A stretch of DNA of 64,000 bases from Hyphomonadaceae bacterium (GCA_024743315.1 JANSWU010000001.1:372001-436000), one strand, 5' to 3'. Counted from the stretch's first letter, positions 25,741-34,462 are shown. Numbers and translations: made by a program. The notes: a model not told the origin generated them from the letters alone.

Positions 25741-26436
25741 ATGATTGAGATCAGACGCTTTTCCGACCTCGGAGCTTTTCAAAATGAATGGCTGAATGCC
25801 CATTATCATTTCTCTTTCTCGCATTATTACGACCCGGCCCGCATGGGCCATGGCAAGCTGCGGGTCTGGAATGATGATACAATCCAGCCGCAAACCGGCT
25901 TCCCGCCACATGGTCACCGCGACATGGAAATCATTACCTATGTCCGATCCGGGGCAATCACGCACCAAGATTCCATGGGCAATAAAGGCCGCACACAAGC
26001 CGGTGACGTCCAGGTCATGAGCGCCGGCAATGGCGTACAGCACTCGGAGTGGAACGCAGAAGATGAGAATACGACCATCTTCCAGCTCTGGATCGAGCCC
26101 GCTCAAACTGGCGGCAATCCAGATTGGGGCGCGAAAGCCTTCCCAAAGGCAGACCGGTCTGGGGAATGGGCGACTTTGGCCAGCGGTCGCGGTGATGCAG
26201 ACGCGCTGCCGATCCGTCAGGATGCCGCCGTCCTCGGCGCGACGCTGAAAGCTGGCGAGCAGCTCGACTATGAAGTCAAAGCCGGGCGCTATGGCTATCT
26301 GGTCCTGGCTGCAGGCTCGGTTGAGCTGAATGGCGAGGTGCTTCATGCCCGCGACGGGGCCGCGATTACCGGTGCGGCGACGCTCACATTGAAAGGGCTC
26401 GAAGACGCCGAAATCGTGTTTGTGGACACGATTTAA
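25741..26436 (+). CDS. Pirin family protein
   Basis: A 231-aa bicupin of the pirin/YhhW type. The N-terminal cupin shows PPHGHRDMEIITYVRSG, which holds two metal-binding His and the Glu, then GDVQVMSAGNGVQHSEWN with a further His. YhhW-like pirins can have quercetinase activity; the physiological substrate is unknown. The start ATG is fixed by a strong AGGAGG at 25730-25735; the GTG at 25735 lies inside it. A stand-alone gene between a strong terminator and a tandem hairpin. Confidence 0.93.
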   Translation: MIEIRRFSDLGAFQNEWLNAHYHFSFSHYYDPARMGHGKLRVWNDDTIQPQTGFPPHGHRDMEIITYVRSGAITHQDSMGNKGRTQAGDVQVMSAGNGVQHSEWNAEDENTTIFQLWIEPAQTGGNPDWGAKAFPKADRSGEWATLASGRGDADALPIRQDAAVLGATLKAGEQLDYEVKAGRYGYLVLAAGSVELNGEVLHARDGAAITGAATLTLKGLEDAEIVFVDTI

Positions 26437-26439
26437 TCT

Positions 26440-26499
26440 ACGGCTCCCGGAGCCGTGATTGGAACAGGACGGAATATTGATCTATATTCCGTCCTGTTC
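26440..26499 (+). other. Tandem hairpins after the pirin gene
   Basis: Hairpin A is ACGGCTC-CCG-GAGCCGT at 26440-26456, starting 3 nt after the pirin stop. Hairpin B is a perfect 16-bp inverted repeat, GAACAGGACGGAATAT (26462-26477) with its complement at 26484-26499, around a 6-nt loop. It is followed by TGTTTAG rather than a clear T-run. They could terminate pirin transcription or shape the leader of the next gene, whose ATG is 26 nt beyond. Confidence 0.6.
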
Positions 26500-26525
26500 T
26501 GTTTAGAAAAAGGAGCTTGACGTCT

Positions 26526-27002
26526 ATGAAAACAACATTTGCCGCACTTGGGGCCTTGGCCCTTTTACCGATCGCCTCGGCAACTGAAGTCGCTGTTTCC
26601 TTTAGTGATGACTTCGCCGAAGAGCTGGCGGACAATTATGGCGAACGTGAAGGCGAAGCCCTGACGGAAGACATTGTCGACGATCTGACAAAGGCATTTG
26701 AACGTGCTGGTGTTGATCCTGCCCGGGTCGACATCATGATCGTGGACGCCAAACCAAATCGACCAACCTTGCAACAGCTGTCCGACCGACCTGGTCTCGA
26801 TCCACTGCGCTCGATCTCGCTCGGCGGGATGAAGCTGACCGGAACCGCCTATGACATAGATGGCAATGTCATCGCGACGCAAGAATATGGCTGGTTTGAA
26901 AACAATATTCGGGACGTCTTCGGCAACGCCACATGGAGCGACGCCAATCGGGCCTCGCGTCGTTTTGCCAAGAAACTGGCCAATCAGCTCAGCGAAACCT
27001 AG
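26526..27002 (+). CDS. Small secreted protein of unknown function
   Basis: A 158-aa protein with a clear signal peptide (MKTTFAALGALALLPIASA, cleavage before TEVAV). The mature part is mixed alpha/beta: FSDDFAEELADNYG, LTKAFERAGVDPARVDIMIVDAKPNRPTLQQL, and a beta section SLGGMKLTGTAYDIDGNVIATQEYGWFE. The pattern resembles DUF3313- or YajG-like periplasmic proteins, but I cannot place it firmly. AGGAG at 26511-26515 supports the ATG at 26526; a TTG at 26517 is only 1 nt from it. Its stop overlaps the stop of the convergent nitrilase gene. Confidence 0.75.
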   Translation: MKTTFAALGALALLPIASATEVAVSFSDDFAEELADNYGEREGEALTEDIVDDLTKAFERAGVDPARVDIMIVDAKPNRPTLQQLSDRPGLDPLRSISLGGMKLTGTAYDIDGNVIATQEYGWFENNIRDVFGNATWSDANRASRRFAKKLANQLSET

Positions 27003-27937
27003 CCGCGATCGCCGGGATAGACTTCCCGGCCATCGACTTCCAGCTTGAACAGATCTGGCCGCGAATAATGACCGGCCGGATCACTCGCCACCTTGCAGGC
27101 GCGAGCCAAAGCAAGGTCGGCATCAGCGATGAGAATTCCTTCCTCATCCGATAGAAGGCCGGCAACAAGCTCGCCGCGCGGATCAATGATCGCCGACCCG
27201 CCATTATGGTCGAACTCGTACAAGGATTGAAAGCGCTCCGGCACATGCGCTTGCAGGCGCAGCCCTGCCGAGCAAATGACCCAAGCCCCTGCCTGGCTGG
27301 CAAAGGCGCGACTCAACAGAAGTTGGCGGGCCCAAACCGGTTGGCTGGGGGCCTGTTCGGGTTCACGCCCCGGCCAGGCCGCAACATGGACATCGACACC
27401 TTGCGCCATCAATGCATAGCCTGGCAGCACGGCATTGTGCTCCCAGCAATTCAACGTTGATAATCGGCCCCAGTCACGCGCCACAGGGTTTAGTCCTTTG
27501 GCATCGCCGTCGCCCCACACCGAGCGCTCATGATGGGTTGGTTTCAGCTTGCGATGGCGATTGAGCAAGGTGCCGTCCCGACCTATTGTCAACATGGTGC
27601 AATAGAGCGTTGCTTCGGTTTGCGGATCGAGCTCGTTCACTCCAATAACAATATCTGCCTTGGCGCGTTTGGCAGCTTTGCCCAACGCCTCGACTTCTGG
27701 TCCATCCAGACGCACGCCATTTTTGAGCAGCTCGCCCGCAGCCTGCCACCAGGTGTCCGACAAAGGGCTGTCGATGAAAAAAGGATAGCCTGGCAACCAG
27801 GCCTCGCCGAACGCGATTATGTCTGGTTTTTCCTTGGCGGCGTCCTCAATCCAGTTGAGGGCGATGTCGAGGCTGGCTTGCTTGTCAAAAAGCGCAGGCG
27901 CGGCCTGAACGGCGCAAAGGCGTACAGTATCAGTCAT
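26999..27937 (-). CDS. Carbon-nitrogen hydrolase (nitrilase family)
   Basis: A 312-aa nitrilase-superfamily enzyme. The Glu-Lys-Cys triad is visible: Glu45 in IAFGEAWLPGYP, Lys132 in HRKLKPTHHER, and Cys164 in TLNCWEHN. The NCWEH cysteine context and KLKPTHHER are the pattern of true nitrilases and cyanide hydratases rather than amidases or ureidopropionases. It would hydrolyse an organic nitrile to the acid and ammonia. It follows the Tyr phosphatase gene on the same strand after 69 nt and overlaps the preceding small gene's stop by 4 nt. Confidence 0.92.
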   Translation of the reverse strand: MTDTVRLCAVQAAPALFDKQASLDIALNWIEDAAKEKPDIIAFGEAWLPGYPFFIDSPLSDTWWQAAGELLKNGVRLDGPEVEALGKAAKRAKADIVIGVNELDPQTEATLYCTMLTIGRDGTLLNRHRKLKPTHHERSVWGDGDAKGLNPVARDWGRLSTLNCWEHNAVLPGYALMAQGVDVHVAAWPGREPEQAPSQPVWARQLLLSRAFASQAGAWVICSAGLRLQAHVPERFQSLYEFDHNGGSAIIDPRGELVAGLLSDEEGILIADADLALARACKVASDPAGHYSRPDLFKLEVDGREVYPGDRG

Positions 27938-28006
27938 GCGCCCCGATACGCCGGAAAGACACGCAAAAACAAGTGCCTCACGAAAAGTTTGATGAGGCGG
28001 CTTGGC

Positions 28007-28789
28007 CTAATCCAACAAGGCGGCGCGTAACTGATCGCGTTCTGTCGCGCCGACGCCAAGGGTATCGCTCAAATAGGTGTCGAGCGACCCTGATTGCGCA
28101 ACAATGCTGTCCATTGCCGCTTCCAGGAAACTTGCATCCACCCCAACAAAAGGGTGGTAGACGTCGTCATCATAGTCTTTGCCAATATGCTGATTGAACA
28201 TACGTGCCATTTCCGGCAGGCGTTCAGCGACATTCGCGGCGCTATTGGTCAGCTCATAATCGGCGAAAATGGCCTCTCGTTCGACGCCGAGGACATGATG
28301 GGTCAGGGCGCACAGGATGCCGGTCCGATCCTTCCCCGCAGCGCAATTGACGACCGCAGCTGCGCCCTCTTCAAGCTGCCCAAGCGCTTTAAACCAGGCG
28401 GAAAATGTTTCGACATGCTGGACCTTAAACGGGGCATCGCGATAATATTCGACCATCCAGCCATGCGCTTTTGGCGCGTCCACGGCGACTTCGGACAAAA
28501 AGCGCACATGCGGCGCCTGGGTCGCAGAGCCTTTGTCGCTGGACAGAACCTGGACGCCTTGGACCGGCCAGCGATGGCCGTGACGTTCGCGCTCATCCGG
28601 GCGACGCAGGTCCGCCTGAACCTTGATCCGATAGGTTTCCAGGGCGTCCAGATCCGCCCTACTGGCTTCGCCAAATTGGGCGGACCGAAACAGAATACCG
28701 CTCCGCACCTTTCGCCCCCCGGCGCCATCATAAGCGCCAAAATCACGAAAATTCCGGATATTGTCGAAGGATTTAACTCGGTCTTGCAT
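28007..28789 (-). CDS. Tyrosine-protein phosphatase (Tyr_phosphatase3 type)
   Basis: A 260-aa dual-specificity-like phosphatase of the PtpB/IphP type. The N-terminal NIRNFRDFGAYDG and GILFRSAQF are typical. The catalytic P-loop is VVNCAAGKDRTG with Cys149 and Arg155; the usual His before the Cys is Asn here. GKDRTG suits lipid- or protein-phosphate substrates. The start lies 8 nt after the amn stop on the same strand, so the two are probably co-transcribed. The substrate is not predictable. Confidence 0.88.
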   Translation of the reverse strand: MQDRVKSFDNIRNFRDFGAYDGAGGRKVRSGILFRSAQFGEASRADLDALETYRIKVQADLRRPDERERHGHRWPVQGVQVLSSDKGSATQAPHVRFLSEVAVDAPKAHGWMVEYYRDAPFKVQHVETFSAWFKALGQLEEGAAAVVNCAAGKDRTGILCALTHHVLGVEREAIFADYELTNSAANVAERLPEMARMFNQHIGKDYDDDVYHPFVGVDASFLEAAMDSIVAQSGSLDTYLSDTLGVGATERDQLRAALLD

Positions 28790-28797
28790 CAGAACCT

Positions 28798-30246
28798 CTA
28801 TCGGAACGGCGGTTCGTCGAACGCGCGCAGCTTCCGGCTATGTAGCTTGGCGTCGCCGCTTGCCAATTTTTCGAGGGTCGCGACACCGATTTGCAAATGC
28901 TGGCCGATCGACTTTTCGTAAAACTTATTGGCCGCGCCGGGTAGTTTGATTTCCCCGTGCAGCGGTTTGTCAGAGACACACAGCAAGACGCCATAAGGCA
29001 CCCGCAAACGGAACCCATTCGCCGCAATCGTCGCACTTTCCATATCAATCGCAATCGCCCGCGACTGGTTGAAGCGCCGAGCGCTGTCGGAAAAGCGCAG
29101 CTCCCAATTACGATCATCCGTGGTGACCACCGTGCCGGTCCGAAGGCGACGCTTCAAGGCTTCTCCGGTTTCACCGGTGACTTCGGCGGATGCCTCCTGC
29201 AAAGCGACCTGAACTTCGGCGATCGGCGGGATAGGAATATCCGGCGACAGCACCTCATCGAGCACATGATCATCGCGCAAATAGGCATGCGCCAAAACGT
29301 AATCCCCAATCGACTGACTGTGGCGCAAGCCGCCGCAATGCCCGACCATGATCCAGCATTCGGGTCTGAGCACCGCCAAATGGTCCGTAATGGTTTTTGC
29401 ATTGGACGGGCCGACGCCAATATTCACCAACGTAATGCCCGCACCATCCTCGGCCGTGAGATGATAGGCTGGCATCTGAAACCGCCGCCACGGCGCGTTG
29501 CTGATCAGATCGCGCGCATCCTTGGTGTCCTTGTCGACCACCAGGCCGCCAGCAACCGAGAGCTTCTTGTAGCGTCCGCCCTGGCTGAGCTGATCCAGCC
29601 CCCAATCGACAAAGGCATCGACATAACGGTGATAATTGGTGAACAGCAAATAGCGTTGAAAATGCGCCGCTGGAGTGCCGGTATAATGGGCGAGACGCTT
29701 CAGAGAAAAGTCCGTGCGCGGCGCATCAAACAGCGCCAATGGGCGATCCGAATAGGGTTCGAACAGCTCGCCATCGGCGATCTCATCGCCAATGTCGGCG
29801 AGTTGTGGGGCGGGGAACCACTTGGCCAGTTCAGCCGGGTTGATTTCATCAAGTCCATCCGCCTGTCCCTGGTCCCAGACATAGGCATATGGGATCTCCA
29901 TAGCGGATCGCCGAACGGTGACTTGGACATCATAGTCGCGCATCAAAGGAACCAACTGTTCCTTCAGATAGTGCCGGAAGAAATGCGGCTGGGTGATGGT
30001 CGTTGAATAGGTCCCGGCTTCCGACATTTTGCCAAACGCCCGGGAGATCGGCGGTGGAGGGCCGTCCGGATTGTAATGGATGACCAATTCCGGATAACAA
30101 AACGCGCCTTTGGCGCGGATCTCGGGATCTGGTGTTTTGCCCTCGCGCAAATAGTCTTGCAGGGCGCTCGATAAGGCTTCGACCGACTGCGCATACAGCC
30201 GATCCAATTCGTCTATTATGTTTTTTGGATTATCAAGTTTCGTCAT
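28798..30246 (-). CDS. amn: AMP nucleosidase
   Basis: A 482-aa enzyme that splits AMP into adenine and ribose-5-phosphate. The N-terminal AMP nucleosidase domain (about 1-180) includes RAKGAFCYPELVIHYNPDGP, SRAFGKM and the YSTTITQPHFFRHYL segment. The C-terminal nucleoside-phosphorylase-like domain has VNIGVGPSNAKTITDHLAVL, MVGHCGGLRHSQ and AIDMESATIAANGFR, where the acidic pair contacts ribose. Length fits the family. A GGAGG site precedes the ATG. It heads a likely amn-phosphatase operon and is divergent from the GtrA-like gene. Confidence 0.95.
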   Translation of the reverse strand: MTKLDNPKNIIDELDRLYAQSVEALSSALQDYLREGKTPDPEIRAKGAFCYPELVIHYNPDGPPPPISRAFGKMSEAGTYSTTITQPHFFRHYLKEQLVPLMRDYDVQVTVRRSAMEIPYAYVWDQGQADGLDEINPAELAKWFPAPQLADIGDEIADGELFEPYSDRPLALFDAPRTDFSLKRLAHYTGTPAAHFQRYLLFTNYHRYVDAFVDWGLDQLSQGGRYKKLSVAGGLVVDKDTKDARDLISNAPWRRFQMPAYHLTAEDGAGITLVNIGVGPSNAKTITDHLAVLRPECWIMVGHCGGLRHSQSIGDYVLAHAYLRDDHVLDEVLSPDIPIPPIAEVQVALQEASAEVTGETGEALKRRLRTGTVVTTDDRNWELRFSDSARRFNQSRAIAIDMESATIAANGFRLRVPYGVLLCVSDKPLHGEIKLPGAANKFYEKSIGQHLQIGVATLEKLASGDAKLHSRKLRAFDEPPFR

Positions 30247-30422
30247 GGCCTCCTTTGGCGCAAACCGGTTTGCCGGTCAACGTGGTGCGCGGTTCTGTCT
30301 CGCGGAACTGACAGCGCAAGTCACAATCGTAAAAGCGCCATTAGGGGTTTGCGACCGAATCCTCACCGCCTCTTAAGCTTCGTAGCGATAATCATGACTG
30401 AGAACCGAGAAAGGCGACCCGC

Positions 30423-30815
30423 ATGCGTTCGTTCGCGCTCTCACAATTCGGCCGTTTCGCCCTTGTGGGCACCCTCGGCTTCGTGGTCGATTCCGGTTTT
30501 ACGCTGACCCTGATCCATCGCGGCATTGACCCGTTTACCGCACGGGCCTTTGCAATTGCCCTGGCAATGATGGTGACCTGGCGGCTCAACCGCGCTTTGA
30601 CGTTCGGCGCAAGTGGAACCAGCGAGGCCGAAGAGGGTTTTCGCTATTTCACAGTGGCCGTGATTGCTGCGATCCTGAATTACGCCATTTATGTTGGGCT
30701 GTTGCTCGCGATCCCAACGCTATCACCCTTGATCGCTCTGGTGCTCGCGATTGGTGCCGTCACCCTGTTATCGTTTCTTGGATATCGCCGGCTTGTGTTT
30801 AAGGCCGCCGCCTGA
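30423..30815 (+). CDS. GtrA-like membrane protein
   Basis: A 130-aa protein with four hydrophobic helices ([88 protein letters not shown]). QFGRFALVGTLG and TWRLNRALTFG are the GtrA family signature. GtrA proteins are thought to flip polyprenyl-linked sugars made by GtrB. A GtrB-like gene is 7.6 kb upstream at 21857 rather than adjacent. It overlaps the purK 3' end by 17 nt, tail to tail. Confidence 0.92.
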   Translation: MRSFALSQFGRFALVGTLGFVVDSGFTLTLIHRGIDPFTARAFAIALAMMVTWRLNRALTFGASGTSEAEEGFRYFTVAVIAAILNYAIYVGLLLAIPTLSPLIALVLAIGAVTLLSFLGYRRLVFKAAA

Positions 30816-31866
30816 CCAGATGCCCCATTTTCCGACCCGGTTTTGCATCGCGCTTCCCGTACAGCGTGAGCACGCCATCAGCGGCCAGAACCTCGGGCGG
30901 CACTAAGGCTTCCTCGCCGAGCAAATTCAGCATTTCGACATCATGAAAGCGCGTCACCGGGCCAAGCGGCCAGCCGGCAACGGCGCGCATGTGCTGCTCG
31001 AATTGCCCGGTGGCGCAGGCTTCAGGGGTCCAATGCCCGGAATTATGTACGCGCGGGGCAAACTCGTTAGCGAGCAAGGTCCCATCTTCCAAAACGAAGA
31101 ATTCCAGCGCCAAGACGCCGACATAATCCAATGCCGCCGCCAGCGATTTCGCAGACTCAGCCGCACGCAACGCAACCTCATCCGATAACCCACTTGGGAC
31201 CACGGAGCGTTTGAGAATGCCATTCACATGTTCATTGCGCGGCACGTCGAAACAGATGGCTTCGCCATTGCGATCGCGGGCGATGATGATGGACACCTCG
31301 CGCTCAAAAGGGACCATCGCTTCCAGGATGCAAGGCGCGTGTTTCAGGGCTTTGTGCGCGGCCTCGTAATCGTCGCCGGCTTCAAGTCGGGCCTGACCTT
31401 TGCCGTCATAGCCATCGCGGCGAGTCTTCAAGATCCCCTGCCCGCCAAACGCTTTGATCGGCTCGGCAATATCCATCGCCACGTTCACTTCGGCAAAATC
31501 CGCAGTGGCAATGCCGCACGCGCGCAAGAAAGACTTCTCAACCAGGCGATCTTGCGACACTTCAAGCGGTTTCGCACCCGGTCGCACCAAATGGCCCGCT
31601 TCGATCAAGGCCCGCGCGGCTTCGACCGGAACATTCTCAAACTCATAGGTGATTGCGTCACAAGTGGCAGCCCAGCCCAACAAGGCGTCGATATCGGTGT
31701 ACTCCGCAATGCAATGCTGGGACGCGACGCGCGAGGCCGGGCAATCCTTTTCGGGGCAATAGATCGAGACGTCAAAGCCGAGTGTCGCTGCGGCGCCGCC
31801 GAGCATTCGCCCAAGCTGACCGCCGCCTAGAATACCAATCGTCGCGCCGGCTTTCAGCGCGCTCAT
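30799..31866 (-). CDS. purK: 5-(carboxyamino)imidazole ribonucleotide synthase
   Basis: A 355-aa ATP-grasp enzyme of purine synthesis that makes N5-CAIR from AIR, bicarbonate and ATP. It starts with [32 protein letters not shown], the ATP-grasp segment [34 protein letters not shown], and [28 protein letters not shown] are all family features. Its ATG overlaps the purE stop (ATGA), so translation is coupled with the mutase that uses its product. Confidence 0.96.
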   Translation of the reverse strand: MSALKAGATIGILGGGQLGRMLGGAAATLGFDVSIYCPEKDCPASRVASQHCIAEYTDIDALLGWAATCDAITYEFENVPVEAARALIEAGHLVRPGAKPLEVSQDRLVEKSFLRACGIATADFAEVNVAMDIAEPIKAFGGQGILKTRRDGYDGKGQARLEAGDDYEAAHKALKHAPCILEAMVPFEREVSIIIARDRNGEAICFDVPRNEHVNGILKRSVVPSGLSDEVALRAAESAKSLAAALDYVGVLALEFFVLEDGTLLANEFAPRVHNSGHWTPEACATGQFEQHMRAVAGWPLGPVTRFHDVEMLNLLGEEALVPPEVLAADGVLTLYGKRDAKPGRKMGHLVRRRP

Positions 31867-32366
31867 GCTGTCGGAGTCTCTTGCACCGAGGCGGTCTGAG
31901 CGGCGCGGTAGGCCTCCAGTTTCTGGGCCACATCGGCATTTTCAAGGGCAATGATCGAGGCCGCGAGGAGGCCAGCATTGGCGGCGCCGGCTTCGCCGAT
32001 GGCAAGCGTGCCGACCGGCACTCCTTTTGGCATTTGAGCGATTGAAAGCAGGCTATCGATGCCATTCAAGGCGCGTGATTGGACCGGAACCCCGAGCACA
32101 GGTAGCGGCGTCATCGAGGCGGCCATGCCGGGCAAATGCGCCGCTCCGCCCGCCCCTGCGATGATCACTTTCAGGCCGCGCGCCTTGGCACCTTTTGCAT
32201 AATCCACCAATCGTTCCGGTGTACGATGCGCAGAGACAATCCGCGCTTCGAAGGCCACGCCAAGCTGGTCCAGGAGCTCGCAAGCTTTTCCCATGATCGG
32301 CCAATCAGATTGGCTGCCCATGATGACGCCGACAACCGGCGTATCACTGTTCGAGGTCAGGGCCAT
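31863..32366 (-). CDS. purE: N5-carboxyaminoimidazole ribonucleotide mutase
   Basis: A 167-aa class I PurE that converts N5-CAIR to CAIR. Active-site segments are visible: [12 protein letters not shown] near the N-terminus, [13 protein letters not shown] with the catalytic His, [12 protein letters not shown], and [39 protein letters not shown] closes the site. It is the first gene of a purE-purK operon, divergent from a diguanylate cyclase gene. Confidence 0.96.
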   Translation of the reverse strand: MALTSNSDTPVVGVIMGSQSDWPIMGKACELLDQLGVAFEARIVSAHRTPERLVDYAKGAKARGLKVIIAGAGGAAHLPGMAASMTPLPVLGVPVQSRALNGIDSLLSIAQMPKGVPVGTLAIGEAGAANAGLLAASIIALENADVAQKLEAYRAAQTASVQETPTA

Positions 32367-32466
32367 TGGCTCCCCCGTTTCAAAGCGCGCAACATAAAAA
32401 TCTTGCTTGCCGCGTCAACTCCTTGTGCTCTGGGCAATACAGCCAGGTTCAAGTAAACTCCGAAGC

Positions 32467-33165
32467 ATGGCTGAGTCGCTGGATCACTTGTCCGAACAGG
32501 AACTCTATGCGGCGCGCTCCGCCGCCCGACGAGACTTGATTTCGGCGATCGGAATCGACACAGCGACCCTGCCCAATCACATTCGCGCCGCCATAGAAGC
32601 CTTGGCTGGCGAAGTGCTGAACTTAAGGGAACACCTGGCACGTTCGCAGGATGAGCTTGAAAAGGCGGCAGCGCTGGCGGATCGCGACACGCTTTGTCCA
32701 ATCTTCAATCGCCGGGCCTTCGAACGTGAGCTGTCGCGCGAGATTGCATTGGCGGAACGCTATGGCATGCCCTTATGCCTGATTTTCATCGACTTGGACC
32801 GGTTCAAGCTGATCAATGACCGTTTTGGGCATGCCACCGGGGATAAAGTCATCCAGCATGTGGCGCAAACTCTGCTCGATAATGTCCGCCAGAGCGACAT
32901 TGTCGGGCGTTTGGGCGGCGATGAGTTCGGTATTGCTCTGACACATGCCGATTACGAAATCGGCCAGACCAAGGCATCAAATCTGGAATCGATCATTGGC
33001 GCCCTGACGGTTCGCGACGCCGAAGACGACCAGCTAGAACCGGTTCAACTCGGCGCGTCTTGTGGAACCGTTTTGTGGCGCCGCGGTCGGGATGCCGCCA
33101 GTCTGATCGCAGAGGCAGATGAAACCATGTTTCGCCGGAAAAGCGAAAAAAAGCGGGCGCGCTGA
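32467..33165 (+). CDS. GGDEF diguanylate cyclase
   Basis: A 232-aa protein making cyclic di-GMP. An N-terminal helical part of about 70 residues (LSEQELYAARSAARRDL, ALAGEVLNLREHLARSQDELEKAA) is coiled-coil-like and may mediate dimerisation. The GGDEF domain follows with DRDTLCPIFNRRAF, FIDLDRFKLINDRFGHATGD, and the intact active site GGDEF at 150-154. An inhibitory-site RxxD (Arg141-Asp144) lies five residues before it, so product inhibition is likely. There is no sensor or membrane segment. The ATG at 32467 starts the helical region; an upstream in-frame extension lacks support. Confidence 0.93.
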   Translation: MAESLDHLSEQELYAARSAARRDLISAIGIDTATLPNHIRAAIEALAGEVLNLREHLARSQDELEKAAALADRDTLCPIFNRRAFERELSREIALAERYGMPLCLIFIDLDRFKLINDRFGHATGDKVIQHVAQTLLDNVRQSDIVGRLGGDEFGIALTHADYEIGQTKASNLESIIGALTVRDAEDDQLEPVQLGASCGTVLWRRGRDAASLIAEADETMFRRKSEKKRAR

Positions 33166-33242
33166 TTTCCCCGGACGCAAGAATTTTTCAAATTTTCGAT
33201 TCCGCGGGTCCGATACGTGACTCAACCCTCAACCTATGGTTA

Positions 33243-33264
33243 TCTGTGTCCATAAAGACACAGA
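33243..33264 (+). other. Hairpin between GGDEF gene and ydcH-like gene
   Basis: TCTGTGTC (33243-33250) pairs with GACACAGA (33257-33264) around CATAAA. It lies 28 nt before the next start and has no T-run. It could be a leader structure or a weak terminator. Confidence 0.4.
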
Positions 33265-33292
33265 GATCATTTCAGCAAGAAGGAGTGTGCCT

Positions 33293-33460
33293 ATGTCACT
33301 GCAAGGTCGGATCGAAGAGCTCACCAAACGCCACGCCCAAATCGATCAGAAAATTCACGAAGAACAAAAACGACCGGCCAGCGATGATATTACACTCAAA
33401 GATCTCAAACGACAGAAACTTAGGCTTAAAGAAGAAATTGGTATGCTGCGCGCCAGTTAG
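33293..33460 (+). CDS. YdcH family protein (DUF465)
   Basis: A 55-aa helical protein of the DUF465/YdcH family: LQGRIEELTKRHAQIDQKIHEEQKRPASDDITLKDLKRQKLRLKEEI forms two amphipathic helices with an LKRQKLRLKEEI ending typical of the family. Function is unknown; these small proteins are widespread in alphaproteobacteria. AAGGAG lies 8 nt before the ATG at 33293, and a longer frame from 33236 has no ribosome site. Confidence 0.92.
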   Translation: MSLQGRIEELTKRHAQIDQKIHEEQKRPASDDITLKDLKRQKLRLKEEIGMLRAS

Positions 33461-33521
33461 GCGCTGATCGGCCCGGCCAAGGCCCCGTCAGCCACAATTT
33501 GAGCGGGCGGGAGCCAAGGCC

Positions 33522-34292
33522 ATGGATAAACCAGTCACCCTTATTATCGGGCTCGGACAAACCGTGGGCGACGCTGTCGCACGGCGATTTCTTGAGGCGG
33601 GTCATGCGGTCCTCGTCGTCGACCCTGATCGCAAGCTCCTGGACGAACTTGAAAAAACGACCGGAGACAAGATCGCCTATCATCATGGGGCCGTGCACAC
33701 CAAGCTGGGCTTGCGAAATGCCATGGCTGCGGCTTTGGAAACCTACAATTTTGTCGACAATGTTGTGTGCATCCCGCCTCTGCCAGACGCGGATCGGTTG
33801 ATGGACCTCGATATGGAAGATTTTGAAGGTGTCTTGATGAAAACCGCACGCGGCGCCGTGCAGGCCTTGCGTGTGTTTACCCCGGAATTGATTGCCGAAC
33901 GCCCGGAGACAGAGAACGCCGCTGATCGCTCCCGCCAGACGGGAACATTTACTTTTGTTCTCTCGCTTGGAGCGAGTATGGCGCAACCTGGCTGGTTCAG
34001 TGAGAGCGTGTCTCAGCATGCCATCATGGGAATCGTCAAAGCCGCCGCGATTGAACTTGCGCCTGAAGCGGTGCGCGTCAATGCGATTATCGCCTTGCGC
34101 CCGCGCGCCGAGGGCCGCGAACCCTGGCTGAAGGACCGAACGCCCATGGGCCGCCCATCATTGGCGGAAGAAATTGCAGAAACAGCCTCTTTCCTGGCAA
34201 GCCCAAACAGCGCGATTATCACCGGCGAAGCAATTACGCTCGATGGCGGTCGTCGGTTCTTGTCCGGACTTGTTGAGCCGGACGAGGATTAG
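33522..34292 (+). CDS. SDR-fold protein lacking catalytic residues
   Basis: A 256-aa protein with SDR-like secondary structure: TLIIGLGQTVGDAVARRFLEAGHAVLVVD at the start and ITGEAITLDGGRRFLSG at the end, where SDRs have TGQ-x-DGG. The catalytic Tyr-x-x-x-Lys is absent; the aligned positions read ESVSQ in SESVSQHAIMG. The dinucleotide loop GLGQTVG is also atypical. It may bind a nucleotide or act as a scaffold rather than an oxidoreductase. It lies 61 nt after the ydcH-like gene, possibly in one operon. Confidence 0.82.
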   Translation: MDKPVTLIIGLGQTVGDAVARRFLEAGHAVLVVDPDRKLLDELEKTTGDKIAYHHGAVHTKLGLRNAMAAALETYNFVDNVVCIPPLPDADRLMDLDMEDFEGVLMKTARGAVQALRVFTPELIAERPETENAADRSRQTGTFTFVLSLGASMAQPGWFSESVSQHAIMGIVKAAAIELAPEAVRVNAIIALRPRAEGREPWLKDRTPMGRPSLAEEIAETASFLASPNSAIITGEAITLDGGRRFLSGLVEPDED

Positions 34293-34308
34293 CGCTCTCT
34301 GTTCTTGT

Positions 34309-34385
34309 TCATCCCCGCGCAGGCGGGGATCTGGTGCGGTGAGGGCGATCAAACTAAAAAGGGATCCCCGCCTGCGCGGGGATGA
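34309..34385. repeat. REP-like inverted repeat pair
   Basis: A 23-nt sequence starting TCATCCCCGCG at 34309-34331 is repeated in perfect inverted orientation at 34363-34385. Each arm can itself fold through CCCCGC/GCGGGG. The spacer is 31 nt. It lies between the SDR-like gene and the 3' end of the P450 gene. Such paired G/C-rich palindromes are typical of dispersed extragenic (REP/BIME) elements. No transposase is adjacent. It may also act as a bidirectional terminator. Confidence 0.85.
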
Positions 34386-34462
34386 GCGACGCAAGATTGT
34401 ATACGCCTTTGCCTTGAAGCTGGCCCCCATGTTTCAACCGGGGGCCACGCACAAGTCACCCC

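Noticed and set aside
28957-30006. 349-codon plus-strand open frame
   Set aside because: Entirely antisense to amn, which has clear AMP nucleosidase motifs.
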